A DNA stretch of 64,000 nucleotides from Cupriavidus lacunae (GTDB lineage Bacteria; Pseudomonadota; Gammaproteobacteria; Burkholderiales; Burkholderiaceae). How positions within the stretch are numbered: position 1 is the stretch's first letter; each line of letters starts with the position of its first letter. The stretch is taken from contig NZ_QKWJ01000011.1 in assembly GCF_003353055.1 (NCBI RefSeq), positions 87,004 to 151,003 on the forward strand. Direction: 5' to 3'. The notes under the pieces were generated by a model. It was not told the DNA's origin and ran no database searches. It saw nothing but the letters and a program-made list of their open reading frames with translations. The position numbers and the translations under genes were made by a program. This document shows positions 8,551 to 17,772 of this stretch, in pieces.

Positions 8551-10044
8551 TCAACGCACGCGCGGCAGCGTCGCGACCATGTCGCGGTACTTCTCGCGCA
8601 GCGCCACCTTCGACAGCTTTCCGGTCGCCAGGCGCGGCAGCGGTTCGTCCGACAGCACCAGGTAGCGCGGCACCTTGTAGGCGGCCAGCCGCTCGTTGCA
8701 GTGGGCGATGATCTCCTCCACGCTGATCGCGCGGCTCGCATGGACCACGGCCAGCGGCGTCTCGCCGAACTTCTCGTCCGGCGCGGCGATGACCACCGCT
8801 TCCTCGATGTCGTGGAACTGAAGAATGACGCTCTCGACTTCGGCAGCCGAGATGTTCAGACCGCCGGAGATGATGATGTCCTTCTTGCGGTCGACGAAGG
8901 TCAGCAGTCCGTCCTCGTCGAGCACGCCGATGTCGCCGGTGTACAGCCAGCCATCGCGGATCACCGCCGCCGTGGCCTCGGGATTGTTCCAGTACCCCAG
9001 CATCATGCCCGGGCCGCGCAGCACGATCTCGCCGGGCTGGCCGGGCGGGCAGAACTTGCCGTCGTCACCCATGATCCGCAGGTCGGTGAAGATGCCACCG
9101 CGTCCGCATTTCTCCGGCGAGTCCACCGCGCGGTCGGCCGGCATGACCGTCGCATAGCCGCCGATCTCCGTTTGGCCGTACATCTGGCGGATGATGACGC
9201 CCTTCTGCTTCCACGTATCGAGCAACGCGCGGCTAACCGCCGCGCCGCCCACCGTCACCAGGCGCAGGCTGCTCAGGTCGGCCTCGGCAAACCCGGGGCA
9301 GGCGGTGATGCGCTCGGGGAAGATCGGCGCGCCGCAGAACACGTTGATCCGGTCCTGCTGGATGAGGTCCAGCGCGCGCTGGGCATCGAAGGCCGGCTCC
9401 AGGTAGAAGGTCGACCCGGCGGTCATGTATGTGACGAGCTGGACGAAGCCGGCGGAGGTGCTGAGCGGCGCACAGGTCAGCGCACGTGCACCCGGCGCGA
9501 TGCAGCCGGGGAGATGCAGCACGAACTCGGCGACGGCGTTCGCCATCGACCGGTGCGAGTAGGCCACGCCTTTCGGCCTGGCCGTCGACCCGCTGGTGGT
9601 GATGATCGCGACCGGGGCGTCGGGCAGGAGGTCCGGCAAGGCGGCGTCGCCGCGCATCTGCGCAACCTCCGCAATGTCCACCACGGCGACATCCCTGCTA
9701 GCCAGCTTGGCGCGGTTCGCCGCGTCCGCGAACGCGCGGGCCGGCGTGGTGTCCGCGAAGACCTCGCCAATCTCGTGCGCGGTCAGGCGCGTGCTGACGG
9801 GCAGCACGATGGCACCCGCCCGTATCGCCCCAAGGATGAGCGCACAGTAGTCGATGGAATTCCCCGCGCAGATGGCGACACGGTCGCCCGGCCGGACGCC
9901 CATCTCCACCAGCCTCGCTGCGATGCGGTCGCCGCGGTTGTCATACGTGCGATAGGAGATTGTCTCGCCCAGCACATGGATCGCGACTGTATCCGGCGTG
10001 TTCCTGGCCCACCAGGAAATTGCGCTGCTGAAAGTCAGACTCAT
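8551..10044 (-). CDS. AMP-forming acyl-CoA ligase, 497 aa
   Basis: This ANL-superfamily enzyme activates a carboxylic acid to its CoA ester through an acyl-AMP. It has the P-loop TSGSTARPKG (150-159), MYGQTEIGG, the hinge YTGDIG and a C-terminal RLATGKLSK with the adenylation lysine. It is paralogous to the product of 33246-34766: both share the PEKCGRG and FCPPG.PGEI blocks. It lies 36 bp downstream of a Rieske gene and just before a crotonase gene, in one operon. The acid substrate is unknown but is probably the Rieske substrate or product. Confidence 0.9.
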   Translation of the reverse strand: MSLTFSSAISWWARNTPDTVAIHVLGETISYRTYDNRGDRIAARLVEMGVRPGDRVAICAGNSIDYCALILGAIRAGAIVLPVSTRLTAHEIGEVFADTTPARAFADAANRAKLASRDVAVVDIAEVAQMRGDAALPDLLPDAPVAIITTSGSTARPKGVAYSHRSMANAVAEFVLHLPGCIAPGARALTCAPLSTSAGFVQLVTYMTAGSTFYLEPAFDAQRALDLIQQDRINVFCGAPIFPERITACPGFAEADLSSLRLVTVGGAAVSRALLDTWKQKGVIIRQMYGQTEIGGYATVMPADRAVDSPEKCGRGGIFTDLRIMGDDGKFCPPGQPGEIVLRGPGMMLGYWNNPEATAAVIRDGWLYTGDIGVLDEDGLLTFVDRKKDIIISGGLNISAAEVESVILQFHDIEEAVVIAAPDEKFGETPLAVVHASRAISVEEIIAHCNERLAAYKVPRYLVLSDEPLPRLATGKLSKVALREKYRDMVATLPRVR

Positions 10045-10080
10045 GCTCGTTTAGCTCCGCGAAGAATGATCGGTCATTGC

Positions 10081-11283
10081 CTACGCGCCCGCCGCCGCGA
10101 GGCGGCGCTCGACGAACTCGTAGAACAGCGGAATGTTGGTCTCCATTCCCCCATAGGTCAGTTCCCGGATTGCCCCCGATTCGATGCCGCACTGGGAGAT
10201 ACAGGCCGCGTGATAGTCCTCGTTGCCGAACACGTCGAGGATCAGTTCGAACGAGCGCGCGTAGAGTTCCTTCGCCTTGTCGTTGTCCGGCGGCGTGCGC
10301 GTCAGCATGAAATACTCCACCGTGGATTTCGCCGGGCCGTTCGGCTTGACGATCTTCACGCTGATGTAGTGCGGGCTGGTAATCACCACGGTATTGGGGA
10401 ACACCATGTAGGCGAAGGTCACGGACTTGTGGATGTTCTCGCCCGGCTTGTCGAGCACCGACGGCTCGAAATCCGCCTTCCCCGACACCTGGCGGATATG
10501 CTCGCCGAGCACGTCGACCACATTCGGCAGGTCCGCGAACATCCCCGCCACCGAGTTGGCGTGCAGCCGCTGGATGTGATACGGCTCCAGGAACGGTTCG
10601 AGCACGAGCTTCCAGTTCGCATCGAGTTCGAAGGTCTTGTGGCCGTATAAGTGCAGGCGCGGCAGGTTCAGCGCCTCGAAGTCGCTCACGAGGTCGTCGT
10701 GGATATGGCTGAAATCCGGCTCCACGTTGCGATCCAGCACGACCCAGATCAGGCCACCGGCTTCCTTGCACGCGAGTTCCGCGAGCGGGTGGTCTTCCTT
10801 GCGCAGGCCGGCGAACACTTCCTGGCGCGGCACGCCGACGAGCTTGCCGGTCGCGCTGAAGGTCCAGGCGTGGTACGGGCAACTGACGCGGCCGGCCTTG
10901 AATGCGTCGCTGCGCTCCACCAGCAGGGAGCCCTTGTGCTGGCAGACGTTCAAGAACGCCTTGACCTCGCCCGTGGCGGTACGGCTCAGCAGGATCGGCA
11001 GGCCGTAGGCGTTGAGCGCCAGGAACATGTTCGGCTCAGGCAGTTGCACCGACAGGCCGACCGGCACCGGCAGCCGCCGGAAGATCGCGCGTTGCTCCTG
11101 CTCGTAGTGCGACGGGTCGGTAAAGATGCCGGCCGGGCGCCGCGCGATGGTGGATTCCACCTCGTTCCTGTCATGGGGAGGAATGCGGCGTATGGCCGCG
11201 ATCGCGCTCGGACCGAGCGACTCCAGCGTCGGCCTCAACACCCGGATGGCATCCGTGCCCAGCGTGTTGTCCACGTCATTCAT
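10081..11283 (-). CDS. Rieske non-heme iron oxygenase, alpha-type subunit (400 aa), paralogue B
   Basis: The Rieske ligands are C114, H116 (VCQHKG), C135 and H138 (CPYHAW), and EPYHIQRLH provides the two iron-binding histidines. It is highly similar to the product of 6468-7664 along its whole length, so a recent duplication is likely. The start at 11283 (MNDVDNTLG) is well supported: GGAAGGAG lies at good spacing just upstream. It is the first gene of the minus-strand operon and has operator site 3 about 105 bp upstream. Electrons probably come from the single ferredoxin/reductase pair at 17.8-19.4 kb. Confidence 0.9.
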   Translation of the reverse strand: MNDVDNTLGTDAIRVLRPTLESLGPSAIAAIRRIPPHDRNEVESTIARRPAGIFTDPSHYEQEQRAIFRRLPVPVGLSVQLPEPNMFLALNAYGLPILLSRTATGEVKAFLNVCQHKGSLLVERSDAFKAGRVSCPYHAWTFSATGKLVGVPRQEVFAGLRKEDHPLAELACKEAGGLIWVVLDRNVEPDFSHIHDDLVSDFEALNLPRLHLYGHKTFELDANWKLVLEPFLEPYHIQRLHANSVAGMFADLPNVVDVLGEHIRQVSGKADFEPSVLDKPGENIHKSVTFAYMVFPNTVVITSPHYISVKIVKPNGPAKSTVEYFMLTRTPPDNDKAKELYARSFELILDVFGNEDYHAACISQCGIESGAIRELTYGGMETNIPLFYEFVERRLAAAGA

Positions 11284-11388
11284 CTCTGACTCCTTCCTGA
11301 ATCTCGCTGCAAAGTTGCTGTGGTTTCGGTTGCGTCGCCTGCCCGGCAGTCCCGTCTGCATTCTATGGACCCGCCTCGCTGCAAAAAA

Positions 11389-11404
11389 TCGTCGTTTTCG
11401 ACAT
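11389..11404. promoter_or_regulatory. island palindrome, site 3 (TCGTCG-TTTT-CGACAT)
   Basis: The left half is perfect and the right half has two mismatches. It lies 105 bp upstream of the Rieske paralogue B ATG on the minus strand. Confidence 0.6.
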
Positions 11405-11445
11405 TTCTCGAATCGCGCCGCGTGGTCCGTCGGCCCCCCCCGAAA

Positions 11446-11461
11446 TCGTCTCTTACGACGA
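11446..11461. promoter_or_regulatory. island palindrome, site 4 (TCGTCT-CTTA-CGACGA)
   Basis: One mismatch in the left half, right half perfect. It lies 118 bp upstream of the plus-strand Rieske gene at 11580, a distance close to that of site 2 from the regulator gene. Confidence 0.62.
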
Positions 11462-11579
11462 CGACCCCCTTTGCCCCGGCCCTCTACGCTTCCGTCGTGC
11501 CATCTTGCGGAAGCAGATTCTCCGAACACTCCTTCGCAAGATGAACCGACCTACCGAACATTTCCAGCCAAGGAGCAAT

Positions 11580-12749
11580 ATGTCCAACCTGAAACAGGAC
11601 ATTAGCGTCAATGCGGCCGTCGCTGAGACGATGATCTCGCATCTGATGAACGAGACCACGGACCTGGCCGACCGCGACATCCACGTACCCGTCGAGCATT
11701 TCGTGAGTCCGCTGCGCGCCCAGGCCGAGATTGACCTCATGAAGACGCTGCCGTTGCTGGTGGCGCACCGCAGCGAGCTGCCGAATCCCGGCGACTTCAT
11801 CACCCGTGACGTCTTCGGCACGCCGCTGCTGCTCTCGCGCCAGAACGACGGCTCGGTGCAGGCCTTCCTCAATATGTGCAGCCACCGAGGCGGCCGCGTG
11901 GAAACGGGCGAATCCGGCAACCGGCGCGTGTTCACCTGCCGCTATCACGGCTGGTCGTACGACGCGAATGGCGGCGGGCTGCGGGTTGTCCCCTACCAGA
12001 CGTCGTTCGACCCGATCAACTTCAGCACGCACGGTCTGGACCGGATCAAGACCGAGGAAGTACACGGCCTGATCTTCGTCGACTTCTCGAACAACCAGGC
12101 ACGCCCTGTTGCCGACTACCTCGGACCCGAGGTGGAAGCGCAGATCGCGCCGTGGTACCTGGAGGATTCGACGATCCTGATCGAGAAGTCCTATACGCTC
12201 GACATCAACTGGAAGCTGCTGATGGACGGCGCCATCGATGTGCTCCATCCGCAATTCCTCCACCCGGGCGGCGTGGCCGAACTGGTCGAGACGAATGTCG
12301 GCGTGTTCCGCAGCTACGGGCGACACGGCCAGCACTTCAGCTCGCGCAAGAAGCTGCGGGAACTGGCGAAGAACGGCGACGCGAGAAACCTCGGCACCAA
12401 GTACATCGCCTCCAACCTGGTCATCTATCCGAACACGATGATGATCGCGGCGCCGGAGCACGTCGAATTCTGGACCGTCTGGCCCACCGAGAATCCGGCG
12501 AAGGCCACCGTGCAGATCCGCTTCCTCGTGCGCAAGAACATCCTCACGCCCGAGATCGAGCGCCGCGTGCGCAAGAGCTGGGACATCCTGGAGAACGCCG
12601 CCTCGACCGAAGACTGGCCGATGGAGGAATGGATCCAGCAGAACGCCACGGCGCGCCCCACCGGCACCTTCCGGTATGGCCGCAGCGAGTTGTCGGCCCA
12701 GCACCTGCACCGCCAGCTTGCCCGCGATCTCGATGGCAAGGAACTCTGA
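11580..12749 (+). CDS. Rieske non-heme iron oxygenase, alpha-type subunit (389 aa), third type
   Basis: The Rieske cluster ligands are C100-x-H102 (MCSHRGG) and C120-x2-H123 (CRYHGW). The catalytic-iron region is DGAIDVLHPQFLH. The protein is clearly distinct from paralogues A and B and represents another specificity. AAGGAG lies 4 nt before the ATG at 11580; the frame is open to 11505 but without a better ribosome site. It is first in a plus-strand operon continuing through CoA-transferase, acyl-CoA ligase, SDR and a fourth Rieske gene, and operator site 4 lies 118 bp upstream. Ring or side-chain hydroxylation is inferred; the substrate is not known. Confidence 0.9.
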   Translation: MSNLKQDISVNAAVAETMISHLMNETTDLADRDIHVPVEHFVSPLRAQAEIDLMKTLPLLVAHRSELPNPGDFITRDVFGTPLLLSRQNDGSVQAFLNMCSHRGGRVETGESGNRRVFTCRYHGWSYDANGGGLRVVPYQTSFDPINFSTHGLDRIKTEEVHGLIFVDFSNNQARPVADYLGPEVEAQIAPWYLEDSTILIEKSYTLDINWKLLMDGAIDVLHPQFLHPGGVAELVETNVGVFRSYGRHGQHFSSRKKLRELAKNGDARNLGTKYIASNLVIYPNTMMIAAPEHVEFWTVWPTENPAKATVQIRFLVRKNILTPEIERRVRKSWDILENAASTEDWPMEEWIQQNATARPTGTFRYGRSELSAQHLHRQLARDLDGKEL

Positions 12750-12793
12750 GCGCCCCACCGGGCTTCACCACATCACGGCAAGACGGAGTCTTC

Positions 12794-14014
12794 ATGTCAG
12801 GATATGACTTTCTCAACGGCGTCCGCGTGCTCGAAGTCGCGCACCTGGGCCCTTCGAGCCTTGGCGGCTATCTGGCCGACATGGGCGCCGAGGTCATCAA
12901 GATCGAAGGGGTCGATGGCGACCCCGTGCGCCACAGCAGTTCGCCGGCGATCGGCTCGCCCGACGGCGTCAGCTTCCTGCACCTGCGCTGGAATCGTGGC
13001 AAGAAGAGCGTCGGCCTGAGCCTCAAGAGCCCGGGCGGCGCGGAACTGTTCCGCAAGCTGGCGGCGAAGTCGGATGTCGTGATCGAAGGCATGCGGGCCG
13101 GCGTGCTGGACCGGCTGGGGTTGGGCTACGAGGACCTGCGCGCCGTTGCGCCGCACCTCGTGTTCTGTTCACTGTCCGGGCTGGGCCGCGACGGTCCCTA
13201 CCACACGCTCGGCTCGCACGGGCCGTCCTTCGATGCCTTTGGCGCCCTGTCCTCCACCAACCCGCATTCGCTGACGGCAGCAGAACGCGAAACTTCCAAC
13301 TTCGCGCCCGTCGGCATGCATGCGATGGGCCTCAACGCCGCGCTTGGAACGCTGGCCGCCGTGTTGCGGGCCAAGCGTACCGGCCACGGCGCGCTGATCG
13401 AGGTCACGGGTGCCGAGTCAGCGGCCCACTGGCTTCCGGAAGGCGTCAACACGGTGCTCAATGAGGGCGTGCTGCATGAACGCCCTGGCTTCTACAACAG
13501 CGCCGGTCGCATGGCGCTGTGGTCGCGCCTGTGCGCCTACGAGACGCGCGACGGCCAGAAGCTCTTCTTCCAGGGGATGTACGAGAAGTTCTGGCAACGC
13601 TTCTGCGCGCTGGTCGACCGGCACGACCTGCAGGCCCGCTACGAGTCAGGCAAGGATCCCGCCGACGTCGACGAGGAGATCCACGGCGAACTCGCGAAAA
13701 TCTTCCTGACGCGGGACTTCGACGACTGGATGCAGTGCTTCCTGGAACACGACATCCCCGGCGGTCCGGCCAACTCGCCACGGACGCTGGCCTCCGACCC
13801 CCACTTCCTGGCGCGCCACAATACCTACGAGATGGAACATCCCGGCGTCGGCACCCTGACGCTGACGGGCACGCCGGTCAAGACGCCGGGCCAGCCGTTC
13901 GCGCCATCGGCCGCGCCGGCCCAGTGGGAACATACCGACGACGTGCTGGGGAACCTGCTGGGGATCGGCGCGGACGAGGTGAAGCGTCTGCGTCAGGCCA
14001 ATACGGTCTTCTAG
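12794..14014 (+). CDS. CaiB/BaiF family (class III) CoA-transferase, 406 aa
   Basis: Family III CoA-transferases move CoA between an acyl-CoA and a free acid through an aspartyl-CoA intermediate. The start region (RVLEVAHLGPSSLGGYLADMGAEVIKIE) is diagnostic of the N-terminal fold, and NRGKKSVGLSLKSPGG and the GMRAGVLDRLGLGYEDL block follow. The expected catalytic Asp segment (usually near residue 170) is hard to place by eye, so activity is not certain. It lies 44 bp after a Rieske gene and 65 bp before an acyl-CoA ligase gene, giving the operon two ways of loading CoA on the substrate. Confidence 0.87.
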   Translation: MSGYDFLNGVRVLEVAHLGPSSLGGYLADMGAEVIKIEGVDGDPVRHSSSPAIGSPDGVSFLHLRWNRGKKSVGLSLKSPGGAELFRKLAAKSDVVIEGMRAGVLDRLGLGYEDLRAVAPHLVFCSLSGLGRDGPYHTLGSHGPSFDAFGALSSTNPHSLTAAERETSNFAPVGMHAMGLNAALGTLAAVLRAKRTGHGALIEVTGAESAAHWLPEGVNTVLNEGVLHERPGFYNSAGRMALWSRLCAYETRDGQKLFFQGMYEKFWQRFCALVDRHDLQARYESGKDPADVDEEIHGELAKIFLTRDFDDWMQCFLEHDIPGGPANSPRTLASDPHFLARHNTYEMEHPGVGTLTLTGTPVKTPGQPFAPSAAPAQWEHTDDVLGNLLGIGADEVKRLRQANTVF

Positions 14015-14079
14015 CCACGCCACCCTCACGGGGTGAACTACGAACAACACGTCGTCATGGAACGACATGGAGGAGAGAC

Positions 14080-15618
14080 ATGAATCTGGCTCGCTACGCC
14101 GACTACTGGGCGCGAATGCGCGGCGAATCGCTCGCGGCGGTCTTCAAGGAGCACCGGTTGTCCTGGGCCGACCTCAATACGCAGGCCAACGCAGTCGCCG
14201 CCGCCTTGCAGCAGGCGGGGATCGGCAAGGGCGATCGCGTCGGCTGCCTGCTGAACAACTGCATGGAATGGGTGGTCACGTTCGTGGCCGTGCTGCGGGC
14301 CGGTGCCATCCTGGTGCCGCTGAACCCGCGCTACGGCAACGGCGAGTTGTGCGAGATCGCCGCCCAGACCGACTGCACCGCCCTCGTGTCGGTTGCCGAG
14401 CACGTCGGCCGCATCAATCCGAAGGTGGCTGGCCGCGTGGCTGACAGCGGCGACATCCACATCTTCCCCATGAAGAGCGACGCGGCGCCCATTTCACTGC
14501 GCGAGGCCGTCGCGGCCGGTGGCATTCCGGTGCCGGTCGAAACGGCTGCCGACGATGTCGCCGTCATCACCTTCACGTCCGGCTCCACGGGACTGCCGAA
14601 GGGCGCGATGCTGACCCACCGCTCCATCGAGGCGCACGCGTCGAGCGTGTTCAAGGTATTCGGCTGGACCAACGACGAACGCGTGCTGCTGCTCGCGCCG
14701 TTCGCGTTCACGGGCGGACTCATTTGCGTCTACACCCCGGCCTACATCATCGGCGGCGCCATCTTCATCGAGGAAACCCTCGACGCCGAGCGCGCCCTGG
14801 CCATCATCTCGCAGGAGAAGATCACCGGCCTGACGGGCGTGCCTATCCTGTGGGAGCGCATGGCCGCCTCGCCGGATTTCGCCGCCGCCAACCTCGGCTC
14901 GCTGAAGACCGCAACCACGGGCGGCGCCCCGGTCGCCGAGGCCTTGCTGAAGCAGTACACCGACAAGGGCGTCTGCGTGCGCCAGACGTACGGCTGCACC
15001 GAGGCCGGCGGCTGGATCGCCGTGCCCAATCCGCGCGACGCGATCGCCAAGCCTTGGTCGTGCGGCTGGGCCAGTCCGACGCTGGAGTATCGCGTGGTCG
15101 ACGCCAACGGCCGCGCCTGCGCCGTCGGCGAAGCGGGCGAAATCCTGCTGCGCGGCGAGCAGATGTTCCGCGGCTACTGGGCCAATCCCGAGGCAACCGC
15201 CGAGGCGTGGACCAATGGCTGGTATCGCACCGGCGACCTGGGCAAGCTCGACGAAGCGGGCTGCCTCCAGATCGCGGACCGCAAGAAGAACATGGTGATC
15301 TCGGGCGGCGTGAACGTCTATCCCGCCGAGGTCGAGCGTGCGATGAGCGGGCTGGACGGCGTCGCAGAGGTGGTCGCCTTCGGCATGCCCGATGCGACCT
15401 GGGGCGAGCGGGTGGTGGCCGTCGTCCACGGACAGGAAGTACTGGATCCCCAGAGCATCCTGAAGGCCTGCCGGACCGCGCTGGGCGCATACAAGACGCC
15501 AAAGGAGATCATCATCAGCAGCAAGCCCCTGCCGCGCACGAGCACCGGGAAGGTCCCGCGCAACAACCTGCCCCAATTCTATGAAACGCTGCACGGAGAG
15601 ACCCGTGCCGTCGCCTGA
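14080..15618 (+). CDS. AMP-forming acyl-CoA ligase, 512 aa
   Basis: The ANL-fold ligase carries TSGSTGLPKG (166-175), TYGCTEAGG, YRTGDLGKL and the C-terminal RTSTGKVPRN with the catalytic lysine. GGAGGAGAG precedes the ATG at 14080. It is more distant from the ligases at 8551 and 33246 than those are from each other, so it probably activates a different acid in the pathway. It sits between the CoA-transferase gene and an SDR gene (24 bp gap), clearly in the same transcript. Confidence 0.9.
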   Translation: MNLARYADYWARMRGESLAAVFKEHRLSWADLNTQANAVAAALQQAGIGKGDRVGCLLNNCMEWVVTFVAVLRAGAILVPLNPRYGNGELCEIAAQTDCTALVSVAEHVGRINPKVAGRVADSGDIHIFPMKSDAAPISLREAVAAGGIPVPVETAADDVAVITFTSGSTGLPKGAMLTHRSIEAHASSVFKVFGWTNDERVLLLAPFAFTGGLICVYTPAYIIGGAIFIEETLDAERALAIISQEKITGLTGVPILWERMAASPDFAAANLGSLKTATTGGAPVAEALLKQYTDKGVCVRQTYGCTEAGGWIAVPNPRDAIAKPWSCGWASPTLEYRVVDANGRACAVGEAGEILLRGEQMFRGYWANPEATAEAWTNGWYRTGDLGKLDEAGCLQIADRKKNMVISGGVNVYPAEVERAMSGLDGVAEVVAFGMPDATWGERVVAVVHGQEVLDPQSILKACRTALGAYKTPKEIIISSKPLPRTSTGKVPRNNLPQFYETLHGETRAVA

Positions 15619-15642
15619 CCTCCACCGTATCGGGAATCGACC

Positions 15643-16410
15643 ATGAGACTGAAGGACAAGGTCGCCATCGTGACCGGCGCCAGTTCCGGGCTGGGACAGG
15701 CGATGGCGCTGCGCTTCGCGCGTGAAGGCGCCCGGGTGCTGGCCGTGGCCCGGCGCGCCGACAAGCTCGAGGAGATCGCCGCCAGGGCAGCCGACTATCC
15801 GGGGGGCGTGGTGCCCTTCCGGGGCGACATGCGAGACAAGGACGACATCCGCCGGATGGTGGCGGTCGCCGTGGAACGCTTCGGCAGGCTCGACGTGCTG
15901 GTGAACAACGCCGGCATCAACGACGATTTTTCTGCCGTCGCCGACATGAAAGAGGAACTCTGGCACGACGTCTTCGCCCTCAACCTCGACGCGGCGTTCC
16001 TCGCCTGCAAGTTCGCCGTCCCGCACCTGATCGAACGCCGCGGCAACATCATCAACATCGCCTCCATTGGCGGCACCGAGTACGGCCGCTCCGGCGTGGC
16101 GTACACCGCCTCCAAGCATGCGCTTGTCGCGATGACCAAGCACACGGCCTTCAACTACGCCCCCACCGGCCTGCGCTGCAACGTGATCTGCCCCGGCCCC
16201 GTGGAAACGCCCATGGTCCAGGCGGCGATGGAGCAGGCCGCCAGCATGAACCGCGACGGTGCCCGGCGCGCCAACTCAGGCATGAAGAACCTTGTCCGCA
16301 TCGGCGAGCCGGAGGAGATCTCGAACATCGCCTGCTTCCTCGCGTCCGACGAGGCCAGCCTGCTCAACGGCGCGGTTGTCGTGGCCGATGCCGGGTGGAC
16401 GTCGTACTGA
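15643..16410 (+). CDS. short-chain dehydrogenase/reductase, 255 aa
   Basis: This is a classical SDR: cofactor motif TGASSGLG (11-18), NNAG (88-91), catalytic Ser141 (NIASIGG), Tyr154 and Lys158 (YTASK). It would oxidise or reduce a hydroxyl/keto group with NAD(P). Position between the acyl-CoA ligase and the fourth Rieske oxygenase suggests it acts on a hydroxylated intermediate, perhaps dehydrogenating an alcohol introduced by a Rieske enzyme. Cofactor preference cannot be judged safely. Confidence 0.9.
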   Translation: MRLKDKVAIVTGASSGLGQAMALRFAREGARVLAVARRADKLEEIAARAADYPGGVVPFRGDMRDKDDIRRMVAVAVERFGRLDVLVNNAGINDDFSAVADMKEELWHDVFALNLDAAFLACKFAVPHLIERRGNIINIASIGGTEYGRSGVAYTASKHALVAMTKHTAFNYAPTGLRCNVICPGPVETPMVQAAMEQAASMNRDGARRANSGMKNLVRIGEPEEISNIACFLASDEASLLNGAVVVADAGWTSY

Positions 16411-16559
16411 GCGACGGCTCCGGCTTTTTCCTGCAATACCCGAAGGCGCAGCCGCGCCTTCGTCCTCTCCCGCAACACCAGGCGCCCCGCGCCCCGGCCA
16501 TCGGAGCGATGCCCGGGTTCCTCATCCACGGCGCCATCCCCACACCCGAGGAGCCAAGC

Positions 16560-17711
16560 ATGTATTTCAGTCCCGAACGGAACCAGTGGTTCACCGAGCG
16601 GCTTTTCGCCCACGTGCGCGCGGGCACCACCGACCAAGCGGCGGGCATGATGGAGTACGACCTGTCCATGTATGCCGATCCGAATATTGCCCGACAGGAA
16701 CGCGAGCGCATCTTCCGCCGCCTCCCGATGATGACCCTGCTGAGCTCGCAGCTACCGGAGGCCGGCGACTTCGTGACGGTGCGGCTGAACGAGACCAACG
16801 TGCTCGTGACGCGACAGCCGGATGGCAGCGTGATGGCCTTCGTCAACGCCTGCCGGCACCGTGGTGCCACCGTCGTCACGCAGGAGAGCGGCAAGCGCCG
16901 CCTGTTCAGTTGCCCGTATCACGGCTGGAGTTATGCCCCCGACGGGAAGCTGAAGGCGATCTCCTTTCGCGAGACCTTCGGCCAGCTCGATGCGCCGCGT
17001 GATCTCGTCAGGCTTCCGGTGGAGGAGCGCCACGGCTTCATCTGGATCGTGGAAGACCCAGCCGGCAGCATCGACATTGCCGCGCATCTCGGTCCCGGCA
17101 TGGACCGGCTGCTCGCCGACTACCACCTGGAGCAGTTCTTCTGCTACCGCACGCACGAGCTGGAATTCCCACAGAACTGGAAAGTGATGCTGGAGGGCGT
17201 GCTCGACGGCTACCATGTGTCGTTCGTGCACGGCGACACGATCAAGCCGTACTTCTACCTCAACATGATGGTGATCGACGACTTTGGGCATCACCACGTC
17301 ACGGGCACCCCGCGCCGCACAATCGACACCATTCTTGACCAGCCGCCCGGCAGCAAGCCGCTGGACGATTACGCGGTCTTCGGCAACCTGGTGTCGCCCA
17401 ACACGACCTTCGTGCTCCATCCGCACCACATCGAGCACTGGACGCTCTATCAGGACACGAAGGACCCGGGCCGGTGCCGCGTCCAGCTACGCATCCTGAC
17501 CCGCACCCGCGGGCACGACGAGCGGGGCGAGGCGATCATGGCGAAGAACTGGAGGATTGCCGAAGCCGCGATCGTCAACGAGGATGTACCGGTGGGCAAC
17601 AGCATCCAGTCCTCGGCGGGCCATCCTTTCGGCAGCCCGGTGCTCCTTGGCCTCAACGAAGTGGGCAACCAGGTGTTCCATCGGGCCTGGCGCCACTATA
17701 TGGGTGTGTGA
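16560..17711 (+). CDS. Rieske non-heme iron oxygenase, alpha-type subunit (383 aa), fourth type
   Basis: The Rieske ligands are C98, H100 (ACRHRG), C118 and H121 (CPYHGW); the mononuclear-iron motif is EGVLDGYHVSFVH. GAGGAG lies 6 nt before the ATG at 16560; the frame stays open to 16395, but that would overlap the SDR gene. It is the last gene of the plus operon and is followed by a strong hairpin shared with the convergent ferredoxin gene. The presence of a fourth, divergent Rieske oxygenase indicates several hydroxylation steps or substrates. Confidence 0.9.
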   Translation: MYFSPERNQWFTERLFAHVRAGTTDQAAGMMEYDLSMYADPNIARQERERIFRRLPMMTLLSSQLPEAGDFVTVRLNETNVLVTRQPDGSVMAFVNACRHRGATVVTQESGKRRLFSCPYHGWSYAPDGKLKAISFRETFGQLDAPRDLVRLPVEERHGFIWIVEDPAGSIDIAAHLGPGMDRLLADYHLEQFFCYRTHELEFPQNWKVMLEGVLDGYHVSFVHGDTIKPYFYLNMMVIDDFGHHHVTGTPRRTIDTILDQPPGSKPLDDYAVFGNLVSPNTTFVLHPHHIEHWTLYQDTKDPGRCRVQLRILTRTRGHDERGEAIMAKNWRIAEAAIVNEDVPVGNSIQSSAGHPFGSPVLLGLNEVGNQVFHRAWRHYMGV

Positions 17712-17732
17712 GACGCCCTTGAGCGCCCTGAG

Positions 17733-17764
17733 GTGCGACGGCAGGCGCGCTGCCGCCGTCGCAC
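17733..17764. terminator. bidirectional hairpin between convergent Rieske and ferredoxin genes
   Basis: A perfect 10-bp stem (GTGCGACGGC / GCCGTCGCAC) encloses a 12-nt loop that can itself fold. It sits exactly between two convergent stop codons (17711 and 17773). There is no long T-tract, so termination efficiency is uncertain. Confidence 0.55.
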
Positions 17765-17772
17765 TGGCTGGT

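Larger units (their letters stand above)
11284..11579. other. divergent promoter region between two Rieske operons
   Basis: This 296-bp gap separates the minus-strand and plus-strand Rieske operons. It contains two copies of the island palindrome (11389-11404 and 11446-11461), centres 57 bp apart, so each direction probably has its own site. No small gene is convincing here. Confidence 0.6.

Noticed and set aside
8512..10650. 712-aa plus-strand open frame over the ligase and Rieske genes
   Set aside because: It spans two well-supported minus-strand genes and has no recognisable domain; a mirror of their codon pattern.
14051..14066. GTCGT-N6-ACGAC inverted repeat before the acyl-CoA ligase gene, considered as a ninth island palindrome
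   Set aside because: Half-site sequence and spacing do not match TCGTCG-N4-CGACGA, and it lies inside an operon beside the ribosome-binding site.
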